From assembly GCA_019359315.1 (NCBI GenBank), contig JAHHHO010000005.1, positions 1-64,000 on the forward strand: a stretch of 64,000 bases of DNA, read 5' to 3'. The first letter of the stretch is position 1. The number at the start of each line of letters is the position of its first letter. Below the pieces are notes generated by a model, which saw only the letters and a program-made list of their open reading frames with translations, was not told the DNA's origin and ran no database searches. The translations under genes were made by a program, and so were the position numbers. This document shows, piece by piece, positions 43,479 to 53,572 of this stretch. The stretch is from Myxacorys californica WJT36-NPBG1. Lineage in GTDB: Bacteria; Cyanobacteriota; Cyanobacteriia; Leptolyngbyales; Leptolyngbyaceae.

Positions 43479-44441
43479 TCAGTTGGTGTGTTGAGTCATT
43501 ATTTGGATTAGTTTTCGCCAAATCGCTCTCCAAAGCGGAAATCGCCAACCTGCCCACTCAGTTTTATCTAAGTATTTATAGAACCAGTCTTGCTCAGAGT
43601 GATGACGGCAATTCCAAGGTTTATACCCAGCTGTGAAATGAACAATGTAGGGCTGGTTTGTAAGGTTGTTAAACACTGTCTCTGAGAATGGGCTATCTTC
43701 CCAGGAGCTGAACTGGTGAAGATATCCTTGACTGTTCCATCGAGGATCTAGCTCTCCCCACTGCCCCGCTAAAGTAACGTTTAATCCATCTTGATCATGG
43801 TAGCGAACAAACTCTTTATGCTTCGTGAGATACTCCAGCGTTCTCGCTCCAATGCTTTCGGTTCGCCATTTCTCAAGGTCGATCAACAGCACTCCTGAAT
43901 TAAAGTACTTACTGGTGCTGGAAATTCCTAAGCTCTTGTAATTTAATAGCCCTACTGCTGCATCAGGGAGAGCAAAATCCTGAACTGCTAACACACAATG
44001 CCCGTGGAAATCAGTGTTCCACAAGAGGTCAATATCAGCATCAACCACTAAATCTGAGTCAAGATAAATTACCTTGTCGAGATGATCCGGCAAGAGATCG
44101 GCAATCAAGAGCCTATAGTAAGCAGCAATTGTAATATGACGTGAAATGACCATATCTTTCAAGAGGTCTTCTGAGGGCGTTAACCAATGCACCTGACAAC
44201 GACTCTGATCGATAGATTTAAGGATCTTACGTTTACTAGAGTCTCGAATTCCGCCATCCAGTACAAATAGTTCCAATCGCTTAGCTAAATTGAGATTTGC
44301 AAGTACTGAGTAGGCAAGCGCTGCAAGTGGCATCGCGTAGTTATCATCGGCAGCACAGACAATTGAAATCGTTTGAGCACTGCAAATTGGTACGTCTAGA
44401 GTAGTTGGCGTAAATTGGCTCGAATGGGTTCGATTTAGCAT
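43479..44441 (-). CDS. glycosyltransferase, GT8 family
   Basis: The 320-residue protein resembles LgtC-type retaining galactosyl/glucosyltransferases: ISIVCAADDNYAMPLAALAYSV, KVIYLDSDLVVDADIDLLWNT with the metal-binding DSD, and the C-terminal YIVHFTAGYKPWNCRHHS (His metal ligand and donor contact) before FYKYLDKTEWAGWRF. It is the only GT8 enzyme in the cluster. Confidence 0.9.
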   Translation of the reverse strand: MLNRTHSSQFTPTTLDVPICSAQTISIVCAADDNYAMPLAALAYSVLANLNLAKRLELFVLDGGIRDSSKRKILKSIDQSRCQVHWLTPSEDLLKDMVISRHITIAAYYRLLIADLLPDHLDKVIYLDSDLVVDADIDLLWNTDFHGHCVLAVQDFALPDAAVGLLNYKSLGISSTSKYFNSGVLLIDLEKWRTESIGARTLEYLTKHKEFVRYHDQDGLNVTLAGQWGELDPRWNSQGYLHQFSSWEDSPFSETVFNNLTNQPYIVHFTAGYKPWNCRHHSEQDWFYKYLDKTEWAGWRFPLWRAIWRKLIQIMTQHTN

Positions 44442-44527
44442 GGTGATTTAGAGAAGCTTCAGAATAAGAAATCACGGGGCAATCCTACGGAGCTCAGCAA
44501 AGCTATTCGCGAGAGTTTATCAATGCA

Positions 44528-45445
44528 TCAATACGCCCCAAATCCTGAAATCACTTTAGGGATCGTCATCAGCAAAAATTTGAAATCTTGCACCAGCGAC
44601 CAATGGCTCAGATAGTTTAAATCGTTGCGATTGACGATATTGATATCCAACTGTGTCGATCGCGCCTCCACCTGCCATGCACCCGTAATGCCCGGCAACG
44701 CATTCAAGCGATGCTGCAACTCTGGCGCAATTCGCACTGCATCATACAGCGCCCAAGGACGCGGACCCACCAAACTCATCTCTCCCCGCAACACATTTAG
44801 CAGTTGCGGTAGCTCATCCAAGCTATAGCGTCGCAACAGCCGCCCGATCGGCGTAATGCGAGGATCATCCTTGAGTTTGTGCAACCCCGCCTGATTGCCC
44901 ATCACCTGATGATGTTGACGTTCTGCATCTACCACCATCGTGCGAAATTTGAGGATCTGAAACAGCTTACCGCGCTCTCCCACTCGCCATTGCCTAAAAA
45001 GGATTGGTCCTGGAGACGAGACTGATAACAGCAGCGCGATCGCCATCATTATCGGACTGCTCAACAGCAAAATCAAGGCAGCAGCAAGCCAGTCAAACGA
45101 GCGCTTAATCTTCCATTGCAGGGGGTTCGTCACACTCGGCAGATTGCGGGTTGGCAGCACTCGCACATAAGCAGGCTTCTTTGCTCCATGACAAGCATTT
45201 GCCCACGATCGCAGCTGGGATTCACCCAAGGGTAAATCTAACCGAACTAAGCGAACCGGCGATCGTTGCAAACAATCCACCAACCCTTCTGGGGTTTCAA
45301 GCGGCGGCAACGAAATTTGCTTCTCCAACGGAACCGAGCGAACAGCTAACTTACGCTGCCGCCAAACCAAGGAACATCCGGTCGGGTTTGCCAACCGGGA
45401 CGGGCGAGCAGGTAAAGAACCTAACACTGAAACACGATTACTCAT
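44528..45445 (-). CDS. polyprenyl-phosphate sugar-1-phosphate transferase (WbaP/WcaJ/HepC type)
   Basis: This enzyme starts the repeat unit by moving a sugar-1-phosphate from a UDP-sugar to undecaprenyl phosphate. It shows the bacterial sugar transferase pattern: RSFDWLAAALILLLSSPIMMAIALLL (membrane helix), PILFRQWRVGERGKLFQILKFRTM, DDPRITPIGRLLRRYSLDELPQLLNVLRGEMSLVGPRP and GITGAWQVEAR. The N-terminal ~95 residues are a soluble domain without a multi-helix region, unlike WbaP, matching shorter cyanobacterial HepC-like proteins. ATG 45445 is preferred over 45523. Confidence 0.9.
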   Translation of the reverse strand: MSNRVSVLGSLPARPSRLANPTGCSLVWRQRKLAVRSVPLEKQISLPPLETPEGLVDCLQRSPVRLVRLDLPLGESQLRSWANACHGAKKPAYVRVLPTRNLPSVTNPLQWKIKRSFDWLAAALILLLSSPIMMAIALLLSVSSPGPILFRQWRVGERGKLFQILKFRTMVVDAERQHHQVMGNQAGLHKLKDDPRITPIGRLLRRYSLDELPQLLNVLRGEMSLVGPRPWALYDAVRIAPELQHRLNALPGITGAWQVEARSTQLDINIVNRNDLNYLSHWSLVQDFKFLLMTIPKVISGFGAY

Positions 45446-45576
45446 AAAACATCCGACTGAGAAAGGGCAATCAAAACTGTCTAGGTCAACAGCATCAGTC
45501 AGATACACCACCAACAAATACACAGGAAACAGCGCAAAGTCAGAATTCGTTTGAAAATGAAAAATGTTTAATTCGA

Positions 45577-47790
45577 CTAAGCCGCTACATTGCTAGTCGC
45601 AACATGATGAGCACCATTTGCAACTACGCCAATTACATTCAGACGACTCAACGCATTCGTCGCTTGAGTTAACTCTGTGCGGGTCACTTGACCTATCCGT
45701 CCTACCATCACCACACCATCACAACAGCCCGCCGCCAATACTGCATCTACCATCCCAATCACAGGTGGCGCATCGATCAAAATTAAGTCATAGGTCTGCT
45801 TAAAGGTTGCCATAATTTCTTTCATCCGAGGAGAACTGAGAAGCTTTGCTGGATCGGGCGGAGTGGCTCCAGCCGTCAATACAGCAATGTTGTTGCGCAG
45901 ACTAGAAGAGCGAGCATCGACTTGCTGAGGAAGCGGAGCATTGCTGGTGAGCAAACTAGACAGCCCCCGACTGTTGGGCAGATTTAGAAGCTTGTGTAAA
46001 CTGGGGCGACGCAGATCCGCGTCAATGAGCAACACTCGTTGATGCAACCGAGCCGCACTCATCGCCAGTCCTAATGCCAACATGGATTTGCCCTCACCTG
46101 CCAATGCTGACGTGATCACTAATGACTCCAGCGGATTTTCAGCACTGAGTAGCTGAATGTTTTGATACAGCAAATCTAACGATTCGCGCATCGGTTGCCA
46201 GTGCAACACGTGATTGATTGACGCTGTTGTTGCCACTTCAGGCGATCGCGGAAACGGTAAGCTCAATGGCTCTCCCTTCTCGCTAGCGAGCGCTTCTGGA
46301 ATGACGCCCAATAGAGGTAGAGAGGATTGTCGCTTCAGATCATCAGAGTTATGAACGGCATCATCCATCGTTTCGCGAGCAAAGGCGGCCGCCCCTCCTA
46401 AAAGCAGTCCTACTACACCCGCCAACATCAGATTTTTAGGCAGATTAGGACCTGTTCTGACCCCAAGCTGAGGCTCTTCTACAACTTGCCAAGCAAATCC
46501 GCCCCGGGCAATCTCTAGCCCCAGATCTTGTTTTGCTTTTAGCAGTTGCTTTAGCGTGTCTCGATTTAATTCGACTTCTGGCTGTAGGCGTCCATACTGC
46601 GCCAATAGTTTCGGGAATTGTTTGAGTTGCGATCGCAGTTGTTCTTGGGTGTTTGCCAAGCTAAAATAGCGCGTTTGTGCCGCTTGCAAATTAATTTGAG
46701 CATCCACCAACTGCCCAATCAGCGTTAAATCTAGGTCTCCCAACTGTCCAGCCTGCATTAAGGCATCTTGATTTGCCGAAGCCGCCGAACTACCAATCAC
46801 TCGACTAACTTCTTCGCGCAGCAAATCAACTTGCTTCTGTCGCTGCTCCAGTGCCTGCTGCACAAACGGCGTCTTATCGGTGAAGCGCAGCCGTTGCTGC
46901 GCGATCGCGAGTTCAGATCTCTGAATCTCGTTCAATAGCGCCTGATACCGGGTTGATTGGCTCAACCGTGCTGCAATGACTGCCTGCTGAGGAGAAAGCG
47001 CAACCTGTTGTTGAACACTGTTATAGCGGGTTTGCAGTTCTCGAATTTGAGCCGCATTGACCTCCTGCTGCTGTTGCAATTGAGCAAAAGCGTCTGCACG
47101 GGCTTTAGCCTCGCTCTCTGGATCAATTAATTCTTGGCTCCTGCGAAACTCCTCTAGCGCGGCCTCAGACTGCTTCACCTTGCCATCAATCTTAGGCAGC
47201 TGATCGTTAATAAACGACAATCCACGATCGAGTCGCTGTTTTTGCTGAGCGAGGTTGTACTGCAAATAAACTTGCTTTAACGCCCCTAGAACGGCTTGTG
47301 TCTTCGCGGGATCATCACTGGTGTAGGCCACCTCATAAATTTTCGTTTCACCCGAATTGCTCTTTTTATCACCAGCTTCGGATGAGACCGGAGCAATCGA
47401 AATCGATCCCTTAAACGCTTGAACGCTGCCCGGATCTTTAGGATCTAGATCCTCATAATCAGCTTGCAGCAGCTTCATCGCTTTTTGTAGCAGGCTTGAA
47501 CTCTGCATCAAGCTGAGCTGCGTGGCGGTATCAACCTCCACATTCGAGTCTGCAAACTGATCTTCCTTCTGCTGCGTTTCTTTGCCTCTATAGTTTGGCT
47601 CGACTAAAAGCTGCATCGAGCTAACGTAAGTTGGCGTCTCTTGGGAGGTCCGAAATGCGCCTACTCCCAGCGCGGCGACCAGAATTCCTACGATCCAAAA
47701 CTTTCGTCTCCACGCGATCGCAAAGATCTGACCGTAGCCAGAATCGTTGTCTATCGAAGAACTAGGCAGCACTGGGGATGTAATGGTCAT
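45577..47790 (-). CDS. Wzc-like chain-length determinant / BY-kinase-type ATPase
   Basis: The 737-residue inner-membrane protein has an N-terminal Wzz domain (GQIFAIAWRRKFWIVGILVAALGVG first TM), a long periplasmic coiled coil (~residues 180-420, many Gln/Glu), a second TM (NLMLAGVVGLLLGGAAAF) and a cytoplasmic P-loop domain with Walker A ALAGEGKSMLAL, Walker A' LLIDADLRRPSLHKLL and Walker B LILIDAPPVIGMVD. It should control chain length and export together with an outer-membrane channel not in this window. The C-terminus (ANGAHHVATSNVAA) lacks the Tyr cluster that is autophosphorylated in Wzc. Confidence 0.9.
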   Translation of the reverse strand: MTITSPVLPSSSIDNDSGYGQIFAIAWRRKFWIVGILVAALGVGAFRTSQETPTYVSSMQLLVEPNYRGKETQQKEDQFADSNVEVDTATQLSLMQSSSLLQKAMKLLQADYEDLDPKDPGSVQAFKGSISIAPVSSEAGDKKSNSGETKIYEVAYTSDDPAKTQAVLGALKQVYLQYNLAQQKQRLDRGLSFINDQLPKIDGKVKQSEAALEEFRRSQELIDPESEAKARADAFAQLQQQQEVNAAQIRELQTRYNSVQQQVALSPQQAVIAARLSQSTRYQALLNEIQRSELAIAQQRLRFTDKTPFVQQALEQRQKQVDLLREEVSRVIGSSAASANQDALMQAGQLGDLDLTLIGQLVDAQINLQAAQTRYFSLANTQEQLRSQLKQFPKLLAQYGRLQPEVELNRDTLKQLLKAKQDLGLEIARGGFAWQVVEEPQLGVRTGPNLPKNLMLAGVVGLLLGGAAAFARETMDDAVHNSDDLKRQSSLPLLGVIPEALASEKGEPLSLPFPRSPEVATTASINHVLHWQPMRESLDLLYQNIQLLSAENPLESLVITSALAGEGKSMLALGLAMSAARLHQRVLLIDADLRRPSLHKLLNLPNSRGLSSLLTSNAPLPQQVDARSSSLRNNIAVLTAGATPPDPAKLLSSPRMKEIMATFKQTYDLILIDAPPVIGMVDAVLAAGCCDGVVMVGRIGQVTRTELTQATNALSRLNVIGVVANGAHHVATSNVAA

Positions 47791-47826
47791 AATACCCTTG
47801 ATGATTTTAGAGTGATTTTTGAATTC

Positions 47827-48936
47827 TCACAGCGTTACAAGATTTGATTCAAGCTGTTGATACACTTGCTGCATTACCTGATTGACTTTTACAAAAAATG
47901 TTTCTTCTGAAAACTGAGTGATGGCATGTTCGCGAATTTTTGAGTAATTCCATTGGATATTCTGTGATCGCAGTAATGCCATTTGCAATGATTCGGGTGT
48001 TTGTCGGTTAAAAAATACACCCGTTTCTTCTGGAATCTGGGTATCGAGAACCCCACCTGCTCCGTACGCGATCACTGGTGTTCCGCTTGCGTTGGCTTCA
48101 ACAGGAACTAAACCATAGTCTTCCAGAGCAGCAACCACGACTGCTTTCGCCTTAGACATCAACTGTTTGCGTTCGTCGTCGCTCACGTATCCCAAAAACT
48201 GAACGTTCTTTGAGGCTTGCGCTTTAAGTCGTCCGCTTTCAGGACCATCTCCTGTAACCAATAAGGGCAAACCGAGCCAGTTAAAGGCTTCCACAATCAC
48301 ATCTAAACGTTTGTAGCTAATCATTCGGGTTGACGCAAGATAGTAATCTTCTTTGCGATCCGAAAAAAGAAATTTGCTCGTATCGATTGGATAATTGATC
48401 ACGATTGCGCGTTTGCGATAAATATTCTCAATCCGACGCGCTACTATACTCGAATTTGCGATGTATAGATCTGGCTCTTGCGCATACTTTAAGTCATACG
48501 ATCGCATCACCCGAAAAATCCTTTCTAAAACTGGGTAAATCGTATGGAAATCCCGATACTCTCGTAAATAGGTTTGGGTATCCCACAAAAACCGAGTGAC
48601 ATTGTGGCAAAAGCAAACGTGATAGCCACCCGGACGCTTTCGCACCGCTTTCGCAAAGCTGGTACTACTGCTGATAATCAAATCATAATCACGCAAGTCT
48701 AACGCGCGAAAGGCTGGATAGTAAAAAGGCGCTAATAGCCTAAAATGCTTTGCCGCTCCAGGCACTTGTTGTAGCAAGGTCGTCTGAACCGCGCGATCGC
48801 CTAAGTTAATAGTGTGTTCTGGGTCAAATAGCGACGTAAAAATGTCTGCTTGAGGAAAGTGCTTGCACAGCAACTCAAACACGCGCTCTGCACCACCTCG
48901 CTGAGTTAGATAATCATGAACTAGGGCAATTTTCAT
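47827..48936 (-). CDS. glycosyltransferase, GT4 family
   Basis: The 369-residue protein begins MKIALVHDYLTQRGGAERVFELL, the N-terminus of many mannosyl-type GT4 enzymes in exopolysaccharide clusters, and has YYLASTRMISYKRLDVIVEAF and VAALEDYGLVPVEANASGTPV with EX7E. It is the first gene of the cluster on the minus strand. 36 bp separate it from the Wzc gene. Confidence 0.9.
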   Translation of the reverse strand: MKIALVHDYLTQRGGAERVFELLCKHFPQADIFTSLFDPEHTINLGDRAVQTTLLQQVPGAAKHFRLLAPFYYPAFRALDLRDYDLIISSSTSFAKAVRKRPGGYHVCFCHNVTRFLWDTQTYLREYRDFHTIYPVLERIFRVMRSYDLKYAQEPDLYIANSSIVARRIENIYRKRAIVINYPIDTSKFLFSDRKEDYYLASTRMISYKRLDVIVEAFNWLGLPLLVTGDGPESGRLKAQASKNVQFLGYVSDDERKQLMSKAKAVVVAALEDYGLVPVEANASGTPVIAYGAGGVLDTQIPEETGVFFNRQTPESLQMALLRSQNIQWNYSKIREHAITQFSEETFFVKVNQVMQQVYQQLESNLVTL

Positions 48937-50120
48937 TACAGTGAATAGCGCAATTTTCAGTAAAGCCTGGTTGTTTCGCAGCGTAAAAAATGAAATCTTC
49001 CTAAAACCGCACCCGTACTAAGAAATAAAACGAAAAAAACACCAAAATTAGATTAATTAGCTAAACGAACTAGGAAACATGAGATAACTATACTAAAGGC
49101 TTTGGATAATGATTTTAAGGTTTAGTTAAATGCTAGTAGACATGTATATAGAAACAAGAAAGTAACATCAAAACAATCTTTTCAGACATTGATTAGGATT
49201 CGCATTGTTCTATGACAAGTAAAAATTTTTGCCATGCTATGGGAAGCGAAAATTACCTATCTCACTGTTAGTTGGCTCAACAGTATTCAGATTTCATTTG
49301 AATGAGCCGTCTTAAGATAAAATCCCTGTTTTCTAGTGATGATACAACATCTATTTCGTGCGATAGAGTTTTCAGCATGAAATAGCATGTAAGTTGCTGT
49401 CATCAGCTGAAGCATAGCGACATCAATGTAAGACATGAATCAACCTGGCAAACGGTTTCAGTAAATAGAGATGAAAGCTTGATCATGATTTTTACTACTT
49501 ACACTACTGCTTACTAAAGAAAAGACCACTCACTTAAAGAGGTCTAGAGGCGTTGTCCCTACAAGCATCGTCCTCACCAACACAGCTAGGAAGATATTAC
49601 TGCTCCTGCTTAATGCAATACGGAGACACCAGTTAATATCCGGACATTTTCGATACTTCTACTGAAAGAAGCTCGGCTAAGTTATGAGTTGTTGACAAAT
49701 ACACTCAGTAGAAATAATAGGCTAGTTATTTTATGAGTCGGTATAAATTCTAGTGCTTACTGAATATCTTACTGAAGCTAACCCGCAAAAGATTGGCTTC
49801 GAAAACCTGGATTATCTGCTAAATGCAACAGAACTACTCATCTAGTTTTAACTAGCTTTAATTGAGCGCGATGGCATAGCTCTACTTAAGTAGAATTGCG
49901 GATTTAACTGGCAAAATTGCAAAATGCTGTATAGACTCATAGTGGAGTTGGATAAACTCGCTGTGGAGTTAAATGAGTGAGCCTAAATTGCCTAGCTGCC
50001 TATCCGGGTAATCCTGTTTTACAGTGTCTTTTAAATTAGTGTCTTTATAAACTCAAGAGGAAGCATCTCCGTTTCGGTCGCGCTAAATCGTGTCATATTC
50101 AGCCAGTAGGAACTGCATCA
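48937..50120. other. 1.2-kb intergenic region, divergent promoters of the polysaccharide cluster
   Basis: No reading frame with a recognisable domain or good ribosome binding site was seen in this AT-rich region. It lies between divergently transcribed genes and must contain control sequences for the polysaccharide cluster. A pair of 21-bp direct repeats (49935-49976) stands near the right end. GTGTCTTT occurs twice near 50023-50045. Confidence 0.5.
49935..49976. repeat. two 21-bp direct repeats upstream of the low-complexity protein gene
   Basis: ACTCATAGTGGAGTTGGATAA (49935-49955) is followed directly by ACTCGCTGTGGAGTTAAATGA (49956-49976), sharing 15 of 21 positions, including GTGGAGTT. 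This could be a tandem regulator site about 150 bp before the ATG at 50121. Confidence 0.5.
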
Positions 50121-51497
50121 ATGACTAAATCAGTTGAACAGACGGAACAATTTATTTCCATCGTGGAAGATCTCTTGCCTACAGATGTCTCTTCTCACAA
50201 TTTATCAACCGATGAGATGATGCTTGATCCAGTTTCAGATGAAAATGCTGATTTTTATGAGATTCACAGCGCAGGACCATTAACCTACTTCAACTATTAC
50301 TTTGAGACCGCTGGAGCTTCTGCTCGCTCTCCAGAGGCAATACCGCGATCGCACTTTAGCGCTCCTCTCAAAACAGGTTTAGTCGGTGTAGGACTTCTGG
50401 GTGCAAGTGCGGCAGTTGGTTTTCTCTCGGTGAAGGCAATCCAAGGTCAGCCGATTTCTCTTCCAGAAAAAACAGGAAAGATATCGGAGTCACTCCGTCG
50501 CCAGAATACAGCCAAACCTGCATCGACTAACCCGAATCCGCCAGAGCAGATTAACCCGATCCAATCAAAATCGACTTCATCGTCTAGCTCTCCTCAAAAA
50601 GCAAAGCGTACCCTACAACAGTCACCCGTCCCGGTTTCTCAAACAACAGCCCGGCAGAAACTACAGCAGATCCTTCCCATTCGTTCTGCTAATGAGAGCT
50701 TATCTGTCGAACTGAGTCCATCGCTCGCTCAGCCTTTACGCAAAACCACTGCCTCTAGCCGCACTCGGCAAACGCAAGCCTCTCTAAGCCCTGCTAAAGC
50801 CGCGACCAGCGTCAAGCAGAATATTGCTCCTCCGGAGGCTTTAATCGTTGAGAAACCTCAGACGCCGAGCTTCACTCAGTCCACAGGCACTAAACAGGTT
50901 CAACCGCAGGTTGCTCCCTCTGCTCTCCTTCCTGCACTCCAGCCCATTGCACCCAGTGCCAGTCTTCAAGGGGAGGTGGTGAGAGAGGCGCCGAAAGATT
51001 TGGCAGATCCACGGAAGGATAATCCTGCTACCTCTGAAAGCTCGTCCTCGCTGGAGCAAGGCGCGACCCTTCAGAGGTTGGCGAAGCCAATTGGCACTGT
51101 AGGAGAAGCTAGTCCAAAGAATCGTTTGATTGATATTGATCAGATTCTCAGGTCTGCTCAGAGTTTGCAAGAGCTGATGGCGTTACCTCAAGCTCTTCCT
51201 GAGAGCATTAGTGCGATCGTGATGCCCTTAACAAAGCAAGCCGCTACAGAGGTTGAACACAACAACACCCCTAACTCGTTCGCGCTTCGCAAATTAGATT
51301 CAGCAGAGTACCGCAGCGAGTGGTTACAGACAGCTAAAGCGTTTGGTGCTGAAGCCTCTGATCCCTCGTTGCCTAGCTATGGATTCATTAACTATCAGCG
51401 TCGGGTCATTATTATTCCGCAAAGTCCTGATCTAGCAACCATTGTCAGTTCAAAAACTAAGGTTGTGGAGCAAAAATCGAGCAAGAACAAACAGTGA
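50121..51497 (+). CDS. low-complexity membrane-anchored protein, family unknown
   Basis: The 458-residue protein has an N-terminal acidic region (~80 residues), one predicted membrane helix (LVGVGLLGASAAVGFLSV, about residues 88-105), then a long Ser/Pro/Gln/Thr-rich disordered segment (~110-330). It ends with a more ordered stretch (YRSEWLQTAKAFGAEASDP, PSYGFINYQRRVIIIPQSPDL). The layout resembles single-pass envelope or scaffold proteins with a periplasmic linker. I do not recognise the family. It faces away from the polysaccharide cluster across 1.2 kb; a link is possible but unproven. Confidence 0.75.
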   Translation: MTKSVEQTEQFISIVEDLLPTDVSSHNLSTDEMMLDPVSDENADFYEIHSAGPLTYFNYYFETAGASARSPEAIPRSHFSAPLKTGLVGVGLLGASAAVGFLSVKAIQGQPISLPEKTGKISESLRRQNTAKPASTNPNPPEQINPIQSKSTSSSSSPQKAKRTLQQSPVPVSQTTARQKLQQILPIRSANESLSVELSPSLAQPLRKTTASSRTRQTQASLSPAKAATSVKQNIAPPEALIVEKPQTPSFTQSTGTKQVQPQVAPSALLPALQPIAPSASLQGEVVREAPKDLADPRKDNPATSESSSSLEQGATLQRLAKPIGTVGEASPKNRLIDIDQILRSAQSLQELMALPQALPESISAIVMPLTKQAATEVEHNNTPNSFALRKLDSAEYRSEWLQTAKAFGAEASDPSLPSYGFINYQRRVIIIPQSPDLATIVSSKTKVVEQKSSKNKQ

Positions 51498-52070
51498 TGT
51501 TCTAGACGTGATGTTCTAAACATACGAATGAAGTAATCTAGACAGCCCGACTAAATTTAGATCGGTTGATTCAAAGAATTGGTTGATAAACAGCCCAGTG
51601 ATACCATCGTGCAACCCAATAGACGTGAAAACGCAAATTGTCCGACGAGCCAATCGCTGATTCGGGTTTGCAAGATTTGGATGTTTGCACTCAGATGACC
51701 TTAATAAGTTCTAGATAATTGCAGCGCGATGCACCAGAGTTATAGAAGCATTAAGTAACGAGAACTCATAGCTCAATACCAAAAACAAGTAGCGTCGAAA
51801 GCGAATTTTCTCGAAAGGCTCAGATGGAAAGCCAAGGAGTACTAATTGCTTTCGCGCTTGCCATGCGATCGCTACTAATACCAGATCTGACCCCAAGAGG
51901 ACAACAACTTGTAGCCATCTAATAGATGAGCCTTTTTGAAAAAATAAAAGTCTGGGGAGCGAACATTACATCTTGCTTCCCAGACTTTATGCAAAAGTTT
52001 CAGTTCTACCAAACAGGATCCAGAGAACGCACTGATTTTTAATACGCGTAGCGATCGCTCACACTCTAGC
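51498..52070. other. gene-free region between low-complexity gene and hemF
   Basis: This 573-bp stretch shows no convincing gene. A minus-strand frame at 51711-51896 (61 residues, partly hydrophobic) lacks a family match and a clear ribosome binding site. The hemF terminator lies near the right end. Confidence 0.4.
51934..51988 (-). terminator. intrinsic terminator of hemF
   Basis: AAAGTCTGGGGAGC (51947-51960) pairs with GCTTCCCAGACTTT (51975-51988), 13 of 14 positions. In minus-strand direction it is followed by TTTTATTTTTTC, a good T-tract. It lies about 80 bp after the hemF stop. Confidence 0.75.
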
Positions 52071-53114
52071 TCAATGAGCTGACCAGTTCACCCAATCTTG
52101 AGGCTTGAGAAAAATATCATAGAGGCGGGCTTCTGGGCTTTCAGGTTGTGGCTCAAAGCCATACTCCCATCGCACTAAAGGCGGTAAGGACATCAGAATC
52201 GATTCAGTCCGTCCGTTGGTTTGCAACCCGAAGATTGTGCCGCGATCGTAAACCAAGTTGAACTCGACGTAGCGTCCGCGTCGATAAAGTTGGAAATTGC
52301 GCTCGCGATCGCTGTATTCACTATTTCGACGGCGTTCTGCGATCGGCACATAAGCGGGCAAAAAGGCATTGCCGCACGATTGCACAAACTCAAACAAATC
52401 TTCCCATGTCCGATCTTTCACCGCACCGGCTGCCTGACTTCGATTAGCAGCAGGGCTGTCTAACTGAGAACCTGGATAGGAGACTGGATAGAGAATTCCT
52501 TGAGTGTCCTGGTAGTCAAAGAAAATTCCACCGACGCCACGGGTCTCATTGCGGTGCTTCAAGTAAAAATACTCATCACACCATAGCTTAAAGGTCGGAT
52601 AGTACTCCGGATGGTGAGCATCACACGCCGACTTCAAGGTTTGGTGAAAGTGGATGACATCTTCTTCAAACGGATAGTAAGGCGTCAGGTCAATGCCGCC
52701 ACCAAACCACCATACGGGGCCTGCTTCAAAATAACGATAGTTGAGGTGAACCGTTGGAATATAGGGGTTACGTGGATGCAACACCATCGACGTTCCGGTG
52801 GCATAGAAGCTGTGACCTTTTGCTTCTGGACGCTGCACTAAAATCGAGGGCGGTAAATCCTTTCCCCAAACCTCCGAAAAGTTAACGCCGCCTTGTTCAA
52901 ACACATTTCCCTCGCGCATGACTCGCGATCGCCCACCGCCACCTTCCGGACGCTCCCAGCTATCTTCTTGAAACTTGCCTGCGCCATCAACGGCTTCTAA
53001 CCCCTGGCAAATTTTGTCTTGAAAAGATTTAAGCCAATGACTAACACGATCGCGAGAATCCGACGGAGGTAGTGCTTGGGACGTGGTTTTTTCTGAGGTG
53101 GAAAAAGCAGTCAT
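52071..53114 (-). CDS. hemF: coproporphyrinogen III oxidase, aerobic
   Basis: HemF converts coproporphyrinogen III to protoporphyrinogen IX with O2, in haem and chlorophyll synthesis. The ~347-residue protein has [79 protein letters not shown] and [31 protein letters not shown], which form the conserved blocks of the family. ATG 53114 (MTAFSTSEK) is chosen over 53171, as family members start here. An intrinsic terminator follows. Confidence 0.96.
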   Translation of the reverse strand: MTAFSTSEKTTSQALPPSDSRDRVSHWLKSFQDKICQGLEAVDGAGKFQEDSWERPEGGGGRSRVMREGNVFEQGGVNFSEVWGKDLPPSILVQRPEAKGHSFYATGTSMVLHPRNPYIPTVHLNYRYFEAGPVWWFGGGIDLTPYYPFEEDVIHFHQTLKSACDAHHPEYYPTFKLWCDEYFYLKHRNETRGVGGIFFDYQDTQGILYPVSYPGSQLDSPAANRSQAAGAVKDRTWEDLFEFVQSCGNAFLPAYVPIAERRRNSEYSDRERNFQLYRRGRYVEFNLVYDRGTIFGLQTNGRTESILMSLPPLVRWEYGFEPQPESPEARLYDIFLKPQDWVNWSAH

Positions 53115-53572
53115 ATATCGCGGTTCCTGAACAGAAAATAGCGTTTTATGAAGTGGCAAAGAGCGCAACAAAGGCTCTGGGTCGGCGGCAACATAACCTT
53201 ACTCAACCTATTGCAACCATTTAGCAATCCAGTTGAGAGTCAGCACTCCGCAAATGCAGATTTATCCAGACTATCGTGAATTGGCGATCAAAATCACCTC
53301 TATCGGGTATCCGGAAAACAGGATGAGCCTCTAGAAAGCAGAATGATTGAGTGTAGAACTATTTGAGCATCGTTAAGTTCTATGAACGCGCCATTTTCGC
53401 TATAACAGATGAACGTCATTTTTAAAGGCTTGATGAGGTGCGCCTGCGAATCTTGCGAAGTTATCGCTCTCACGTAAGCTTTTAGAAGATATCCAGCCTC
53501 GGATCGCTGAGCTTAGTATCGCTTCTTGTCCGGTTGATCGTCACCTGTTATCCCATTTTAAGGAGGATAGCC
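53115..53572. other. intergenic region between hemF and SRPBCC gene
   Basis: This 458-bp divergent spacer has no recognisable gene. It must contain both promoters; AAGGAGGA at 53560-53567 is the ribosome binding site of the downstream gene. Confidence 0.4.

Noticed and set aside
51711-51896. Minus-strand 61-residue partly hydrophobic frame
   Set aside because: No ribosome binding site, no family resemblance and no supporting context; could be a remnant but not supportable.
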